A stretch of 64,000 nucleotides of DNA from Actinomycetota bacterium (GTDB lineage: Bacteria > Actinomycetota > Acidimicrobiia > Acidimicrobiales > JAMCPL01), in NCBI GenBank assembly GCA_023379675.1, contig JAMCPL010000027.1:37176-101175 (forward strand). The letters run 5' to 3'. Shown here in pieces: positions 1 through 9,188 of the stretch (positions are counted from its first letter, which is position 1; each line of letters opens with the position of its first letter). The translations under genes were made by a program, and so were the position numbers. The notes under the pieces were generated by a model. That model made no database searches, was not told where the DNA came from, and saw nothing but the letters and a program-made list of their open reading frames with translations.

Positions 1-405
1 CCCGGCCATTGCTCTCATGGTAAGGTTGAGGGGAATCACTGGATTGGGCCAGTGGATCTGGTAAAGATCTATTGTGTCCACGCGCAACCTTGCTGCACTA
101 CGCCTCGCCCTGTCCCTCACCACTGGATCCACGGGCATAATGGGGAACACCTTCGTCGCAACAAACGCCTCTTCCCTGCGGGAACTGAGCGCCCTCCCCA
201 CAGCACGCTCCGACCGTCCCCATCCATAAGCTTCTGCGGTATCGATAAGATTGACACCCAGATCAAGGGCCTTATTGACTATCGCTGCAGACTCTTTTTC
301 CTCATAGCTCCGGCCATAGTTCCACTCCTTGGAACCAAACTGCCACGTACCGAGCCCGATGGCGGAAAGCCTCTCTCCGTGGACTTCCACATACCGCATA
401 ACCAT
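1..405 (-). CDS. Aldo/keto reductase, 3' part missing (window edge)
   Basis: This is the N-terminal 135 residues of an NADPH-dependent aldo/keto reductase read on the minus strand; the rest lies beyond base 1. The catalytic tetrad of the family can be followed: Asp55 and Tyr60 in DTAEAYGWG, Lys85 in VATKV, and His118 in YQIHWP. The start at 405 is chosen because a GGAGGG Shine-Dalgarno lies nine bases upstream; a second ATG at 399 is less well placed. It follows the SDR gene after 34 bp on the same strand, so the two probably form an operon of carbonyl reductases. The substrate cannot be told from this part. Confidence 0.85.
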   Translation of the reverse strand, partial: MVMRYVEVHGERLSAIGLGTWQFGSKEWNYGRSYEEKESAAIVNKALDLGVNLIDTAEAYGWGRSERAVGRALSSRREEAFVATKVFPIMPVDPVVRDRARRSAARLRVDTIDLYQIHWPNPVIPLNLTMRAMAG

Positions 406-439
406 ATAGCATCGCCCTCCGATTCCCAGTTTACTTTGT

Positions 440-1207
440 TTACTTTGGAGGAAGCCTTATCCCTCCGTCAAGCCTGATAACTTCGCCGTTCAAATAGTTA
501 CACGTTGCGATGAATGCCACCACATCGGCATACTCAGATGGCTTACCCAGCCGCTTGGGGAAAAGCACCGACTGCCCGAGGGCCTCACGCTGCGGTTCTG
601 GGAGAAGCCCGAGAAGTGGTGTGTCGAACAGACCTGGAGCAATGGCGCATACCCTGATGCCGGTAACGGCAAGATCCCTGGATGCCGGCACTGTCATGCC
701 CACGATGGCGCCTTTCGACGCAGAGTATGCCAGCTGGCCAATCTGGCCTTCAAAAGCTGCAACTGAGGCCGTATTGACGATAACTCCCCTATTGCCATCC
801 TCCAACGGCTCTGCCTGCGCTATCGCCGAACTTGCCCTCGTCATGACGTTGAAGGTGCCGATCAGATTGACATTCTGGATGACCTGGAACGCCTTCAGAT
901 CGTGAGGAGAATTGTCGCGATTGATGACCCGACCTACCCATCCTATACCGGCACAGTTGACGGCAATCCTGAGCCGACCACCTTCTGCAGCCTGATCTAT
1001 CGCCCTCTGGCAATCCTCTGGATTGGATACATCTCCTGCGACGTAATTCGTTCCTGCACCGAGCTCATCTGCAAGCTTCTTTGCAGGCTCTTCCTTTATG
1101 TCAAATATCGTACAACGTGCTCCCAGGGAAGTGAGCTTGCGTACTGTAGCCTCCCCGAGTCCCGAAGCACCACCGGTTACTATTGCTGAACATCCATTTA
1201 TTTCCAT
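440..1207 (-). CDS. Short-chain dehydrogenase, 3-hydroxyacyl-CoA dehydrogenase type II (HSD10)-like
   Basis: A 255-residue classical SDR. The NAD-binding motif TGGASGLG is at residues 11-18, an acidic residue after strand 2 (FDIKEE) suggests NAD preference, the NAG equivalent is VNCAGIG, and the catalytic Ser and YSASK lie near residues 147 and 160. The [14 protein letters not shown] segment and the overall length resemble HSD17B10-type 3-hydroxyacyl-CoA dehydrogenases, which oxidise 2-methyl-3-hydroxybutyryl-CoA and related acyl-CoAs. That assignment rests on family resemblance. It is cytosolic and lies just upstream of the aldo/keto reductase on the same strand. Confidence 0.85.
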   Translation of the reverse strand: MEINGCSAIVTGGASGLGEATVRKLTSLGARCTIFDIKEEPAKKLADELGAGTNYVAGDVSNPEDCQRAIDQAAEGGRLRIAVNCAGIGWVGRVINRDNSPHDLKAFQVIQNVNLIGTFNVMTRASSAIAQAEPLEDGNRGVIVNTASVAAFEGQIGQLAYSASKGAIVGMTVPASRDLAVTGIRVCAIAPGLFDTPLLGLLPEPQREALGQSVLFPKRLGKPSEYADVVAFIATCNYLNGEVIRLDGGIRLPPK

Positions 1208-1283
1208 AAAGACGATGTTAGACCATCCATGCGACTACACGCCAAATCGATTGCCGCGTCTGGCGCTTCAAAATGCTGAACCG

Positions 1284-1967
1284 TCAGGTAGGACCGCTAC
1301 CCCGCTGTGTCCTGGCGGCCTCGTTGGCCATGGCATCCACGAGTTCGTTCATTGCATCTCCTGAATGCCCGCGGGTCCAGGAAAAGTCAACTTCGATAGG
1401 ACCATCCAGTACCAGATGCAGTAAAGGCTCCCAGAGATCGCGATTGGCAACACCATGACCTTTGGCGTTCCTCCAACCCTTCTTTATCCATCCTTCCCAC
1501 CAGTGATGGCTGAAACAGTTGACCAGGTAGGATGAGTCGCTAACTATGGTCACCCTGACCGGATCAATGCCCGAGCCGCATGACCGGGAAGGCGTGGAGG
1601 CGGTAGCTCCACCGGCCAAAGTGGTAAGACCAATCCGGTCAATCCGGTCAATCCGGTCAGCCAGGTCATTACACTCGTCAAAAGTACCGTCCGTCTCAGT
1701 AGTTACGGCATATCCGGTCGTTCCGGCGGGTGTGTCTGATCGGTGCATGACACCATCATCAATAATGCTGGAATCGCATCGCCGGCCTACGAGATGGTCA
1801 ATGTGATCCACCATCCACTGCATCGCCTCCAGCGCCGCAGTGAGTTCCATCCTCTGATTGGTGGTGGAGCGCTCCGCCCCGCTGGCCGTTGGGCCGCCAA
1901 CGAGCGCCCAGGCCCAGCCACCAGGCCCCGGATTCCCGAGACACGAACCGTCCGTGTAGGCAATCAT
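1284..1967 (-). CDS. rnhA: Ribonuclease HI with an approximately 80-residue internal insertion
   Basis: RNase HI degrades the RNA strand of RNA-DNA hybrids. The DDE-type active site can be placed: Asp6 in AYTDGS, Glu41 in RMELTAALEAM, Asp144 in VSDSSYLV, and the late Asp in NELVDAMANEA after RGHSGD. In E. coli the second and third carboxylates are 22 residues apart; here they are 103 apart. The extra segment (about residues 58-136) is rich in Asp, Thr, Gly and Ser and contains the tandem DRIDRIDRIG, encoded by three 9-bp repeats. The WWEGWIKKGWRNAKG segment of the substrate-binding region is intact, so the enzyme is probably active with the insert looped out. Confidence 0.9.
   Translation of the reverse strand: MIAYTDGSCLGNPGPGGWAWALVGGPTASGAERSTTNQRMELTAALEAMQWMVDHIDHLVGRRCDSSIIDDGVMHRSDTPAGTTGYAVTTETDGTFDECNDLADRIDRIDRIGLTTLAGGATASTPSRSCGSGIDPVRVTIVSDSSYLVNCFSHHWWEGWIKKGWRNAKGHGVANRDLWEPLLHLVLDGPIEVDFSWTRGHSGDAMNELVDAMANEAARTQRGSGPT
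1631..1657 (+). repeat. Three perfect 9-bp tandem repeats inside rnhA
   Basis: The unit CAATCCGGT occurs three times in a row on the plus strand and encodes DRI repeats on the minus strand. It lies in the non-conserved insertion of RNase HI, which suggests slippage as one source of the insert. Confidence 0.9.
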
Positions 1968-2267
1968 GGCAAGTCCTTAGCTAGAATACCTGGCTTAGCG
2001 ACTGAATAGAATACATCCATCAGCCGACAACTTACCGCAACGCCAACCGGTAGGGAAAATGCTGCCGCTCCAACCGCTCCAGTATGCCGGCCATGCGAGC
2101 ATAGAACCGTTCCCCGGTGGATGGCACACGAGGATGCCTCTCAGTGCCCGGTAGGCACCGATGCGATCACGTCACAGAGCGGAGCACAGAGCGGGAGGAC
2201 CAGGGATGCCAGGCAAGTACCGGCATGAGCAACCTGCCAACGTTAACGCATCTGCGAGTGAAAGAAT

Positions 2268-5087
2268 ATGACCATGCTGTTTGATGGGCTGTCACACCAA
2301 TTGCCTGACATCGATCCGGAAGAGACCATAGAGTGGATGGATTCCTTCGACGCTGTTGTGGATACCAAGGGCCGTGGGCGTGGGCGGTTCCTTCTTATGA
2401 AAATGCTCGAACGCGCCAGGACAAAGCAAGTGGAGTTTCCCGCCACTGTGTCCACCCCCTACGTCAATACCATAGCGAAAGATCAGGAGCCATGGTTTCC
2501 CGGAGACGAACAAATGGAGAGACGGATAAGGGCTTATATACGTTGGAATGCCGCCGTCATGGTCATAAGGGCAAATACGCGCAATCCCGGCATTGGCGGG
2601 CATCTATCCACTTACGCAAGTTCCGCGACACTGTATGAAGTCGGTTTCAATCATTTCTTCAGGGGAAAGTCGGATGGCGGGTTCGGAGACCAGGTATTTT
2701 TCCAAGGGCACGCCTCACCAGGGATATACGCCAGGGCGTTGGTGGAAGGTCGGCTGAGCGAAGAGCAGATGGACAACTTCAGGACAGAGGTAAACAGCGG
2801 AGGGTTGCCAAGCTACCCTCACCCTCGCCTCGCTCCGGACTTCTGGGAGTTCCCCACGGTTTCGATGGGCCTGGGACCGCTGTTCGCCATATACCAGGCA
2901 CATATAAACCGCTATCTACAAAGTCGCGAACTCGTCGATACCTCCAATGCCAGGGTATGGGCGTTCGCCGGTGATGGGGAGATGGACGAGCCTGAAGCAC
3001 TAGCGGCGCTGGGAGTGGCGGGCCGCGAGCACTTGGACAACCTCATCTTCGTAGTCAATTGCAATCTCCAACGCCTCGATGGCCCGGTACGGGGAAACGG
3101 AAAGATCATCCAAGAACTCGAAGCGACCTTTCGTGGTGCCGGATGGAATGTAATCAAGGTCATCTGGGGCTCCAAGTGGGACGACCTGCTTGCCAGAGAT
3201 GTGGACGGCGTCCTGCTCGACAAGATGAACACCACCCCCGATGGCGATTTCCAAAAATACGCCACCGAGTCAGGTGCATACATTCGCGAGCACTTCTTCG
3301 GACCGGACCCAAGACTGCGCAAGATGGTGGAACATCTTACCGACGAGGAACTCCAGAACCTTCCTAGAGGAGGCCATGACTACCGCAAACTCTATGCCGC
3401 TTACAAGCTGGCAACTGAAGAACGGGAGGCGCCTACCGCCATCCTGGCAAAGACGATCAAGGGTTGGATGCTGGGACCTGAGGTGGAAGCACGCAACGCC
3501 ACCCATCAGATAAAGAAGATGGGCAGCGCTCAACTGGTGGCGCTACGGGATCGTCTCAATCTCACAGAGGAAATACCTGACAGCGCCCTAGAGGGCGATA
3601 TCCCTCCTTACTACCGACCGGAAAAAGACTCTGCCGCTTACGAGTATATCATGGCCAGACGTAAGCTGACTGCAGGACCGGTGCCTCAACGAGTGGTCAG
3701 GAAGCGGACTACCGGGAAACCGCATGCCACGGTTTTCGATGACCTGCTCGCAGGATCCAACGGGCAAGCCGTCTCCACCACCATGGTATTCGCGAGACTG
3801 TTACGCAACATGGCCAGGGACTCCGAAATCGGCAAACTGGTGGTACCCATCGTACCTGACGAAGCACGCACCTTCGGCCTCGAACCATTGATTTCCGAAC
3901 ACAAGATCTACGCTCCTGAGGGGCAATTGTACACGCCCGTCGACGCAGGTCTGCTGCTTTCCTACGCAGAGGCAAAAACCGGCCAGATACTCGAAGAGGG
4001 CATAACCGAAGCGGGAGCCATGGCTGCTTTTGGCAGCCTAGCGACCGCCTATGCCACCTGGGGCCGGCCCATGATACCTATACTGCTCTTTTACTCGATG
4101 TTTGGTTTCCAGCGCGCAGGAGATATCACGTGGCTGCTCGGCGATATCCGGGCAAGGGGGATACTCGCCGGCTGCACAGCAGGGCGTACCACACTTGAAG
4201 GCGAGGGGCTCCAGCATGACGATGGGCACTCCCCCTTGCTGGCATCGGTAAATCCCGCCTGCCGTATATATGACCCTGCTTTCTCATACGAGATAGCGGC
4301 AATCATGCAGTTCGCAGTAAAAGAGATCCTCGACCCTGACAGTGAGGATGCCTTTTTCTATCTCACCTTATACAACGAGAATTATCCCATGCAGGCACTA
4401 CCGCCCGGAGCTGACAGGGATCGTATCCTGGAGGGAACGGTCAAGGGTATGTACCTCTATGCAGAACGCCCGGACAGCGTTAGCCGTGCTACGGACAGGA
4501 AAGACAGCAGGGACAGCAGGGACAGCGCAATCAGTGGCAACGACACAGCCGGCAAGGCGCTTGCATCGCACGAATCGAACGGACTTTCCGCAACCCTGCT
4601 TTTCTCGGGTCCGCTCTTTGGAGAGGTGATTAAAGCCCAAGAATTGCTCGCTTCAGACTGGGGGATAGGTGCCGACGTATACTCTGCAACCTCATACACC
4701 ACGTTGCGCCGGGAAGCTCTGTCCACAACGCGCCACAATATGCTGCATCCAACTGCCGGCCCCAGATTGCCGTATGTCACCCAGATGCTCTCCGGCGGTT
4801 CGGGACCGGTCGTAGCCGTAAGTGATTACGTCCGGTCGGTTCCAGACCAGATAGCCAGATTCGTTCCTACCGGACGGATGTTTATGTCACTCGGCACAGA
4901 CGGATTCGGCAGATCGGACACGCGTAGTGCGCTGCGACGTTTCTTCGAGATAGATGCGGAGCACATAACCGTTGCCACGCTGTATGCGCTCGCTCTCGCT
5001 GGGGAAGCAGGACTCGAAACGGTTGCTGCTGCGATAAGGCGATACGGTATCGACCCTGAGCTGCCCGACCCCTGGGCACTGAAGTAA
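2268..5087 (+). CDS. aceE: Pyruvate dehydrogenase E1 component, homodimeric type
   Basis: The 939-residue protein is the thiamine-diphosphate-dependent E1 of the pyruvate dehydrogenase complex. It decarboxylates pyruvate and acetylates the lipoyl group of E2. The ThDP motif GDGEMDEPE...NCNLQ lies near residues 229-265, and GHASPGIYAR and RGGHDYRKLY are characteristic of the single-chain AceE family. It is about 50 residues longer than the E. coli enzyme. Most of the excess is a low-complexity segment near residues 735-770 containing KDSRDSRDS, encoded by 9-bp tandem repeats. No E2 or E3 gene is adjacent. It is the first gene of a plus-strand run; 258 bp without a gene precede it. Confidence 0.95.
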   Translation: MTMLFDGLSHQLPDIDPEETIEWMDSFDAVVDTKGRGRGRFLLMKMLERARTKQVEFPATVSTPYVNTIAKDQEPWFPGDEQMERRIRAYIRWNAAVMVIRANTRNPGIGGHLSTYASSATLYEVGFNHFFRGKSDGGFGDQVFFQGHASPGIYARALVEGRLSEEQMDNFRTEVNSGGLPSYPHPRLAPDFWEFPTVSMGLGPLFAIYQAHINRYLQSRELVDTSNARVWAFAGDGEMDEPEALAALGVAGREHLDNLIFVVNCNLQRLDGPVRGNGKIIQELEATFRGAGWNVIKVIWGSKWDDLLARDVDGVLLDKMNTTPDGDFQKYATESGAYIREHFFGPDPRLRKMVEHLTDEELQNLPRGGHDYRKLYAAYKLATEEREAPTAILAKTIKGWMLGPEVEARNATHQIKKMGSAQLVALRDRLNLTEEIPDSALEGDIPPYYRPEKDSAAYEYIMARRKLTAGPVPQRVVRKRTTGKPHATVFDDLLAGSNGQAVSTTMVFARLLRNMARDSEIGKLVVPIVPDEARTFGLEPLISEHKIYAPEGQLYTPVDAGLLLSYAEAKTGQILEEGITEAGAMAAFGSLATAYATWGRPMIPILLFYSMFGFQRAGDITWLLGDIRARGILAGCTAGRTTLEGEGLQHDDGHSPLLASVNPACRIYDPAFSYEIAAIMQFAVKEILDPDSEDAFFYLTLYNENYPMQALPPGADRDRILEGTVKGMYLYAERPDSVSRATDRKDSRDSRDSAISGNDTAGKALASHESNGLSATLLFSGPLFGEVIKAQELLASDWGIGADVYSATSYTTLRREALSTTRHNMLHPTAGPRLPYVTQMLSGGSGPVVAVSDYVRSVPDQIARFVPTGRMFMSLGTDGFGRSDTRSALRRFFEIDAEHITVATLYALALAGEAGLETVAAAIRRYGIDPELPDPWALK

Positions 5088-5381
5088 ACCTGCTTCCACC
5101 ACCGGATAGCGTCACGACTGGTGTCATGCTAACAATGTTCCTATGCATGACGTTCCTATGTACATACAACACATGCAGAAAGACAACCAGACAAAGTTAG
5201 CATGCCAGCTCCTTATCAATAGACACTAGATGTAGACAATATAACCACTATTAGTATTTTTCAGGAAAAAAGGGGATATAATTAGAAGTAGGAGGACAGG
5301 TAAACAGGAGAAGGCCAGATAGTGCCCACCAGGTACTACCTGCCTTCATCCACGAGACGGTTACGTAACAGGAGAGTGGGG

Positions 5382-6404
5382 ATGGAAGCTGCAATTACCA
5401 GTACAGACAGGTTGAACGGATCGGACAGGGTAACGCAGTTGCATAAAACACACCCGACCGGACCTACCGATGATCCATTCCTCAATGCTGTCATACGACG
5501 ATCCCTGGATCCAGATCCAAAGCTCAGACGACTGGCTGCGTCCAGCCGGCATGCCACCCCATTTATACTGGCGTTCCTTGCCCTCGACGACGATGGCATC
5601 ACCCGCATGAAAGTGGCCGGCAATCCAAATGTCACTCCGGGCGTAGTGCTGGAACACCTCTCTCTGGATTCACTGGACAGCGTGAGGGCCGAAGTGGCCG
5701 GCAATCCAAATGTCACTCCTGCCTTGCTGGAAGAGCTTTCCGATGATCAATCATTCCTGGTAAGAGCACGCGTGGCGGGCAACAGGGCTTCGGACCCTGC
5801 AATCCTCGCCTACCTGGCGGACGATGCCAACTGGAGCGTGCGGGAGGCAGTTGCCTCCAACCCCATGACCCTGCAAGAAACGCTTGACCAGCTCGCTACA
5901 GACGACTCTTCACACGTACGCCGCGCAGTAGGAAACAACCCTGCCACATCGCCCAAGTGGCTCATGGCGCTCGCTGGCGATCCGGACCGATCCGTGCGTA
6001 CAGCCGTATATGGCAACCCGTCCAGTAACGATCAAATGAGGAACAAGGTGGAAGGGTATCTTTCGGTACGGGTAGGCATCCATCCCGCTGCAAGTCCGGC
6101 AACAGATGCACGCAAGCTCATGAACATGACTGGCAACCGCAACTGGGTAATCCGCCAGGGCGTCGCCATGAACCCGGTAGCTCCCAAGCGCGCGTTGACA
6201 CAGCTGGCCAATGACTCCGACTGGAGAGTGAGACGAGGCGTGGCGGCGAATCATGCCGCGCCCGGAGACACCCTGATCCTGCTTGCAGGCGACAACCATC
6301 CGGAGGTATGCCAGGCGGTAGCTGACAACTCGGTCGCCCCTCCCGCCGCTCTCACGATTGCCTTGGCCAACTTGGCCAAGGTGCACCGGCGTTACGTTGT
6401 GTAG
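5382..6404 (+). CDS. Leucine-rich repeat variant (LRV) / HEAT-like repeat protein 1
   Basis: The protein consists almost wholly of 24-27-residue helical repeats of the pattern VR..VAgNP..tP..L..La.D, the LRV signature also seen in bacterial HEAT-like scaffolds. Two adjacent repeats share 28 identical bases (from 5611 and from 5692, 81 bp apart), a sign of recent conversion or duplication. There is no signal peptide or membrane segment, so it is probably a cytosolic protein-binding scaffold. ATG 5382 has GGAG seven bases upstream; a GTG at 5322 would add 20 residues. Its neighbour downstream is a paralogue. No catalytic function is visible, and the Cys cluster found in some LRV proteins is absent. 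Confidence 0.75.
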   Translation: MEAAITSTDRLNGSDRVTQLHKTHPTGPTDDPFLNAVIRRSLDPDPKLRRLAASSRHATPFILAFLALDDDGITRMKVAGNPNVTPGVVLEHLSLDSLDSVRAEVAGNPNVTPALLEELSDDQSFLVRARVAGNRASDPAILAYLADDANWSVREAVASNPMTLQETLDQLATDDSSHVRRAVGNNPATSPKWLMALAGDPDRSVRTAVYGNPSSNDQMRNKVEGYLSVRVGIHPAASPATDARKLMNMTGNRNWVIRQGVAMNPVAPKRALTQLANDSDWRVRRGVAANHAAPGDTLILLAGDNHPEVCQAVADNSVAPPAALTIALANLAKVHRRYVV

Positions 6405-6513
6405 AGCGCCCCTCCCCCACGCACACACAAGCACCGCTATGCACCTGTACGGTGGAGTACGGTGGAGTATCATGCTATGATCGAGAGTAGAGGATACGGA
6501 GGAGACCATAGAG

Positions 6514-7584
6514 GTGGCCATCGGCAAATGGGTACAGGCAGGCAGGGACCATGGTTCTGGAAAGAGCATACAGCAACAAGGTAGGGGGTCGGGATCGGAT
6601 AGAAGGGGCGGAGGAACGGGAGCCAACAAAGGTGGCAATTCCGGTAATTCTAGCAGTCCAAGCAATATACCAGCACTCAACAGCCTGATCAGGCGGGCTC
6701 TCGACTCCGACTACAAGAAGAGGAAACTTGCAGCAGCGGATCGTAACGCCCACCCATTCATACTTGCATGCCTCGCTATGGACGAGGAGGAAAAGGTACG
6801 TGCAGAAGTTGCCGCAAACCCGTCCGCCGTGCTCGAAATACTTACCCACCTGCTACATGACCCCGATGAAAATGTCAGGGTAAAGGTAGCAACAAGCCGG
6901 CTCGTCACCGCCCAGATGCTCGAAGCACTGGCTGGCGACAGCGCTTTTGCCGTCCGCGTCGAAGTGGCTAAAAGTAGAGCCGCCGAGCCTGCGGTGCTCA
7001 CTTACCTGGTCAACGATCCGAGCCATGATGTCAGGAGTGCAGTTGCCTCGAACGCCGACGCTACCCCTGGCATCCTTGCTACTCTATCGGAAGACGATTC
7101 ACCAGCGGTGCGCATGGCAGCAGCCAGGAATGCACGCACTCCCGAGCACGCCCTCGAGACTCTGGCAAGAGATGAGGACAGATCAGTGAGAATGGCTACA
7201 TACGGCAATCCCTCCGCCACAGAAGAGGTTCGCAAGCTGGCCGAGGAGGCTCCGATCACCACCAAAGTGCATCCGGCACTCGACTCTGGCAGTGACCCTG
7301 ATTCACTTGGGGCGATGGCGGCTGGCAACAATTGGGTCATTCGCCAAGGCGTAGCAATGAACAAGGCAACGCCGAAGGACCTTCTGGCGAGTCTGGCGAT
7401 GGATCGTAACTGGCAGGTACGCAGGGGAGTGGCACTGAACACGGCCACGCCCGAAAAGATCCTCCGCGATCTTGCCTCTGATCCCCAAAGAGACGTCCGT
7501 CAAGCAGTAGCTGACAACCCGAGTGCTACGAAAGACATCATAGATATAGCCCTGCGCAGCCTAAAAGTCCACAAGGATCGCTAG
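6514..7584 (+). CDS. Leucine-rich repeat variant (LRV) / HEAT-like repeat protein 2
   Basis: A paralogue of the preceding gene with the same repeat rhythm, for example VRAEVAANPSAV, VRVEVAKSRAAEP and VRRGVALNTATP. The ends align well with its neighbour: both contain NWVIRQGVAMN near residue 270 and QAVADN near the C terminus. A Gly/Ser/Gln-rich N-terminal stretch of about 45 residues precedes the repeats. The GTG start is preceded by GGAGGAG at 10 bp. The two genes look like a tandem gene duplication. A role as a protein-interaction scaffold is inference from fold only; placement between aceE and thiE does not reveal a partner. Confidence 0.75.
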   Translation: MAIGKWVQAGRDHGSGKSIQQQGRGSGSDRRGGGTGANKGGNSGNSSSPSNIPALNSLIRRALDSDYKKRKLAAADRNAHPFILACLAMDEEEKVRAEVAANPSAVLEILTHLLHDPDENVRVKVATSRLVTAQMLEALAGDSAFAVRVEVAKSRAAEPAVLTYLVNDPSHDVRSAVASNADATPGILATLSEDDSPAVRMAAARNARTPEHALETLARDEDRSVRMATYGNPSATEEVRKLAEEAPITTKVHPALDSGSDPDSLGAMAAGNNWVIRQGVAMNKATPKDLLASLAMDRNWQVRRGVALNTATPEKILRDLASDPQRDVRQAVADNPSATKDIIDIALRSLKVHKDR

Positions 7585-7589
7585 CCGGT

Positions 7590-8276
7590 ATGAGTGAGCA
7601 ATCACCTTCCCTCGATCAAGCCAGGATTTACCTGTGCGTACCGGCAATGCCTGACATAGAGCACTTCTTGGAAAGCGCCATCAGGGGAGGCGTGGATGCC
7701 GTCCAACTTCGCGAGAAACACCTTGAAGCCAGGGGAACACTCGGGTATGCCAGGAAAGCTTTGAGTGTCTGCCATGCCATGGGGATACCCTTCATTGTAA
7801 ACGATAGGCCTGACCTGGCCTTGGAGGTAGAAGCTGACGGAGTCCATGTAGGTCAAGATGATGCTCCCCCATCGCTTGCCCGCAAGATACTCGGTTCCCT
7901 AGCAATAGTAGGCCGTTCCACCCACGCTAAGGCAGAACTGGATGCCAGCATCACCGAGCCGGTGGATTATGTCTCTGCAGGACCTGTCGTTTCCACTCCC
8001 ACCAAGCCGGGCCGTGAGGGCACCGGCATGGAATACGTGAAGTACGCTGTGACCAATTCGCCCAAGCCGGTCTTCGTCACAGGAGGTGTCACCCCCGAGA
8101 CCGTCCCCCAGCTCGCTGCCATAGGTGTGACGCATTACGTAGTGGTCAGGTATCTAACCGAGTCCAATGATCCATACCGCGCAGCCCGGGCGCTAAGAGA
8201 CGCTGTAGCTGGAGCACTTGACCGCTACAAGGTTTGCGACACAGCTAATGCTTTGCGCGGGCGGCATTGCCAATGA
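7590..8276 (+). CDS. thiE: Thiamine-phosphate synthase
   Basis: ThiE joins HMP pyrophosphate and the thiazole phosphate to make thiamine phosphate. The 228-residue TIM-barrel protein shows the family motifs in order: VQLREK near residue 38, VNDRPDLALEVEADGVHVGQDD near 70-92, GRSTH near 109, and the phosphate-binding YVSAGPVVSTPTKPG near 128-142 followed by VTGGVTPE. It starts only 5 bp after the LRV gene, suggesting co-transcription. Supply of thiamine diphosphate to the nearby AceE is a natural functional link, though not shown by the sequence. Confidence 0.95.
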   Translation: MSEQSPSLDQARIYLCVPAMPDIEHFLESAIRGGVDAVQLREKHLEARGTLGYARKALSVCHAMGIPFIVNDRPDLALEVEADGVHVGQDDAPPSLARKILGSLAIVGRSTHAKAELDASITEPVDYVSAGPVVSTPTKPGREGTGMEYVKYAVTNSPKPVFVTGGVTPETVPQLAAIGVTHYVVVRYLTESNDPYRAARALRDAVAGALDRYKVCDTANALRGRHCQ

Positions 8277-8348
8277 CAGATGCCCGGCCAAGAAGGTACC
8301 TCTCATCGTACCTCATCCTCAGCTCAAGCGCGATACGGAGGAACAGCC

Positions 8349-9062
8349 ATGCCTGAACAAGAGCGAAGGAACCTCCTGAGGGACGATGTGTACAGGAGAC
8401 CGCTCGAAACAGCACTCGACAGGCTGGGCGTGTCAGACGGCTGGAAGTGCGTGGATGCCGGTGCCGGCGGTGGCGATGTTTCAGTTGCACTGGCGGAAAT
8501 CGTTGGAGCCACAGGACGTATATACTCTGTCGACATCGATCCCGTGGCAAGGGACGAGGTGGCATCAAGGGCAGCTGCATACAGCCAGGTAATTGCAATC
8601 ACCCAGGCAGCAGAAGACCTATTGCTACCGGAACCAGTGGACCTGGCATTCTGCCGCTTCCTGCTCATGCATGTCCATGACCCCCTGGTGGTCGTGTGCA
8701 GGATGGCGAGTGCCGTCAGGCCAGGAGGGTTTGTAGTAGCCCAGGAGCCGGTGACATCAGCCGGCAGGATAGGTGGACTGCCCTTCTCCATGGAAGGAGC
8801 ATTGCATCCCGACGCCGGAGATGTCCTGCCTTCCCTGATATGCCGCGCAGGCCTTGAACTGGTCGACTGCTGGGCGGAATCTCCCGCATGGGCCGGTGAG
8901 GGACCAGTTGCTCGCTATCTAGAGCGCTTGACTGGGGTGGATCCCGGCAACGATCCAGTCATACTCCCCCCCCTGGTAACGGCAGTAGGTCGCGTACCCG
9001 AGAATCGTCCGGGAGACAGCCGAAACAATATACCGGCAGCCGGCCGTCCGACCGATTGGTGA
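8349..9062 (+). CDS. SAM-dependent methyltransferase, class I
   Basis: A Rossmann-fold methyltransferase. Motif I is VDAGAGGGDVSVALA near residues 35-49, the acidic end of strand 2 is SVDIDP, and motif IV/V is DLAFCRFLLMHVHDP followed by RPGGFVVAQEP. ATG 8349 is preferred over the longer frame opening at 8280 because GGAGGA lies just upstream and the conserved fold begins directly after it. The C-terminal 30 residues are polar and probably disordered. The substrate is unknown; the HVHDPL segment is typical of UbiE/Methyltransf_11-like proteins acting on small molecules. Confidence 0.8.
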   Translation: MPEQERRNLLRDDVYRRPLETALDRLGVSDGWKCVDAGAGGGDVSVALAEIVGATGRIYSVDIDPVARDEVASRAAAYSQVIAITQAAEDLLLPEPVDLAFCRFLLMHVHDPLVVVCRMASAVRPGGFVVAQEPVTSAGRIGGLPFSMEGALHPDAGDVLPSLICRAGLELVDCWAESPAWAGEGPVARYLERLTGVDPGNDPVILPPLVTAVGRVPENRPGDSRNNIPAAGRPTDW

Positions 9063-9188
9063 GAATGCCCATCAAATACTAGGGCAAGCTCAATATGGTG
9101 GGGAGGATGTCAGGATTGATAGAATGACTCGAACACAAGCCACAACTCAAAAGCCAAAAGTCACAAAGTCACAAAAGGAGGATATACC

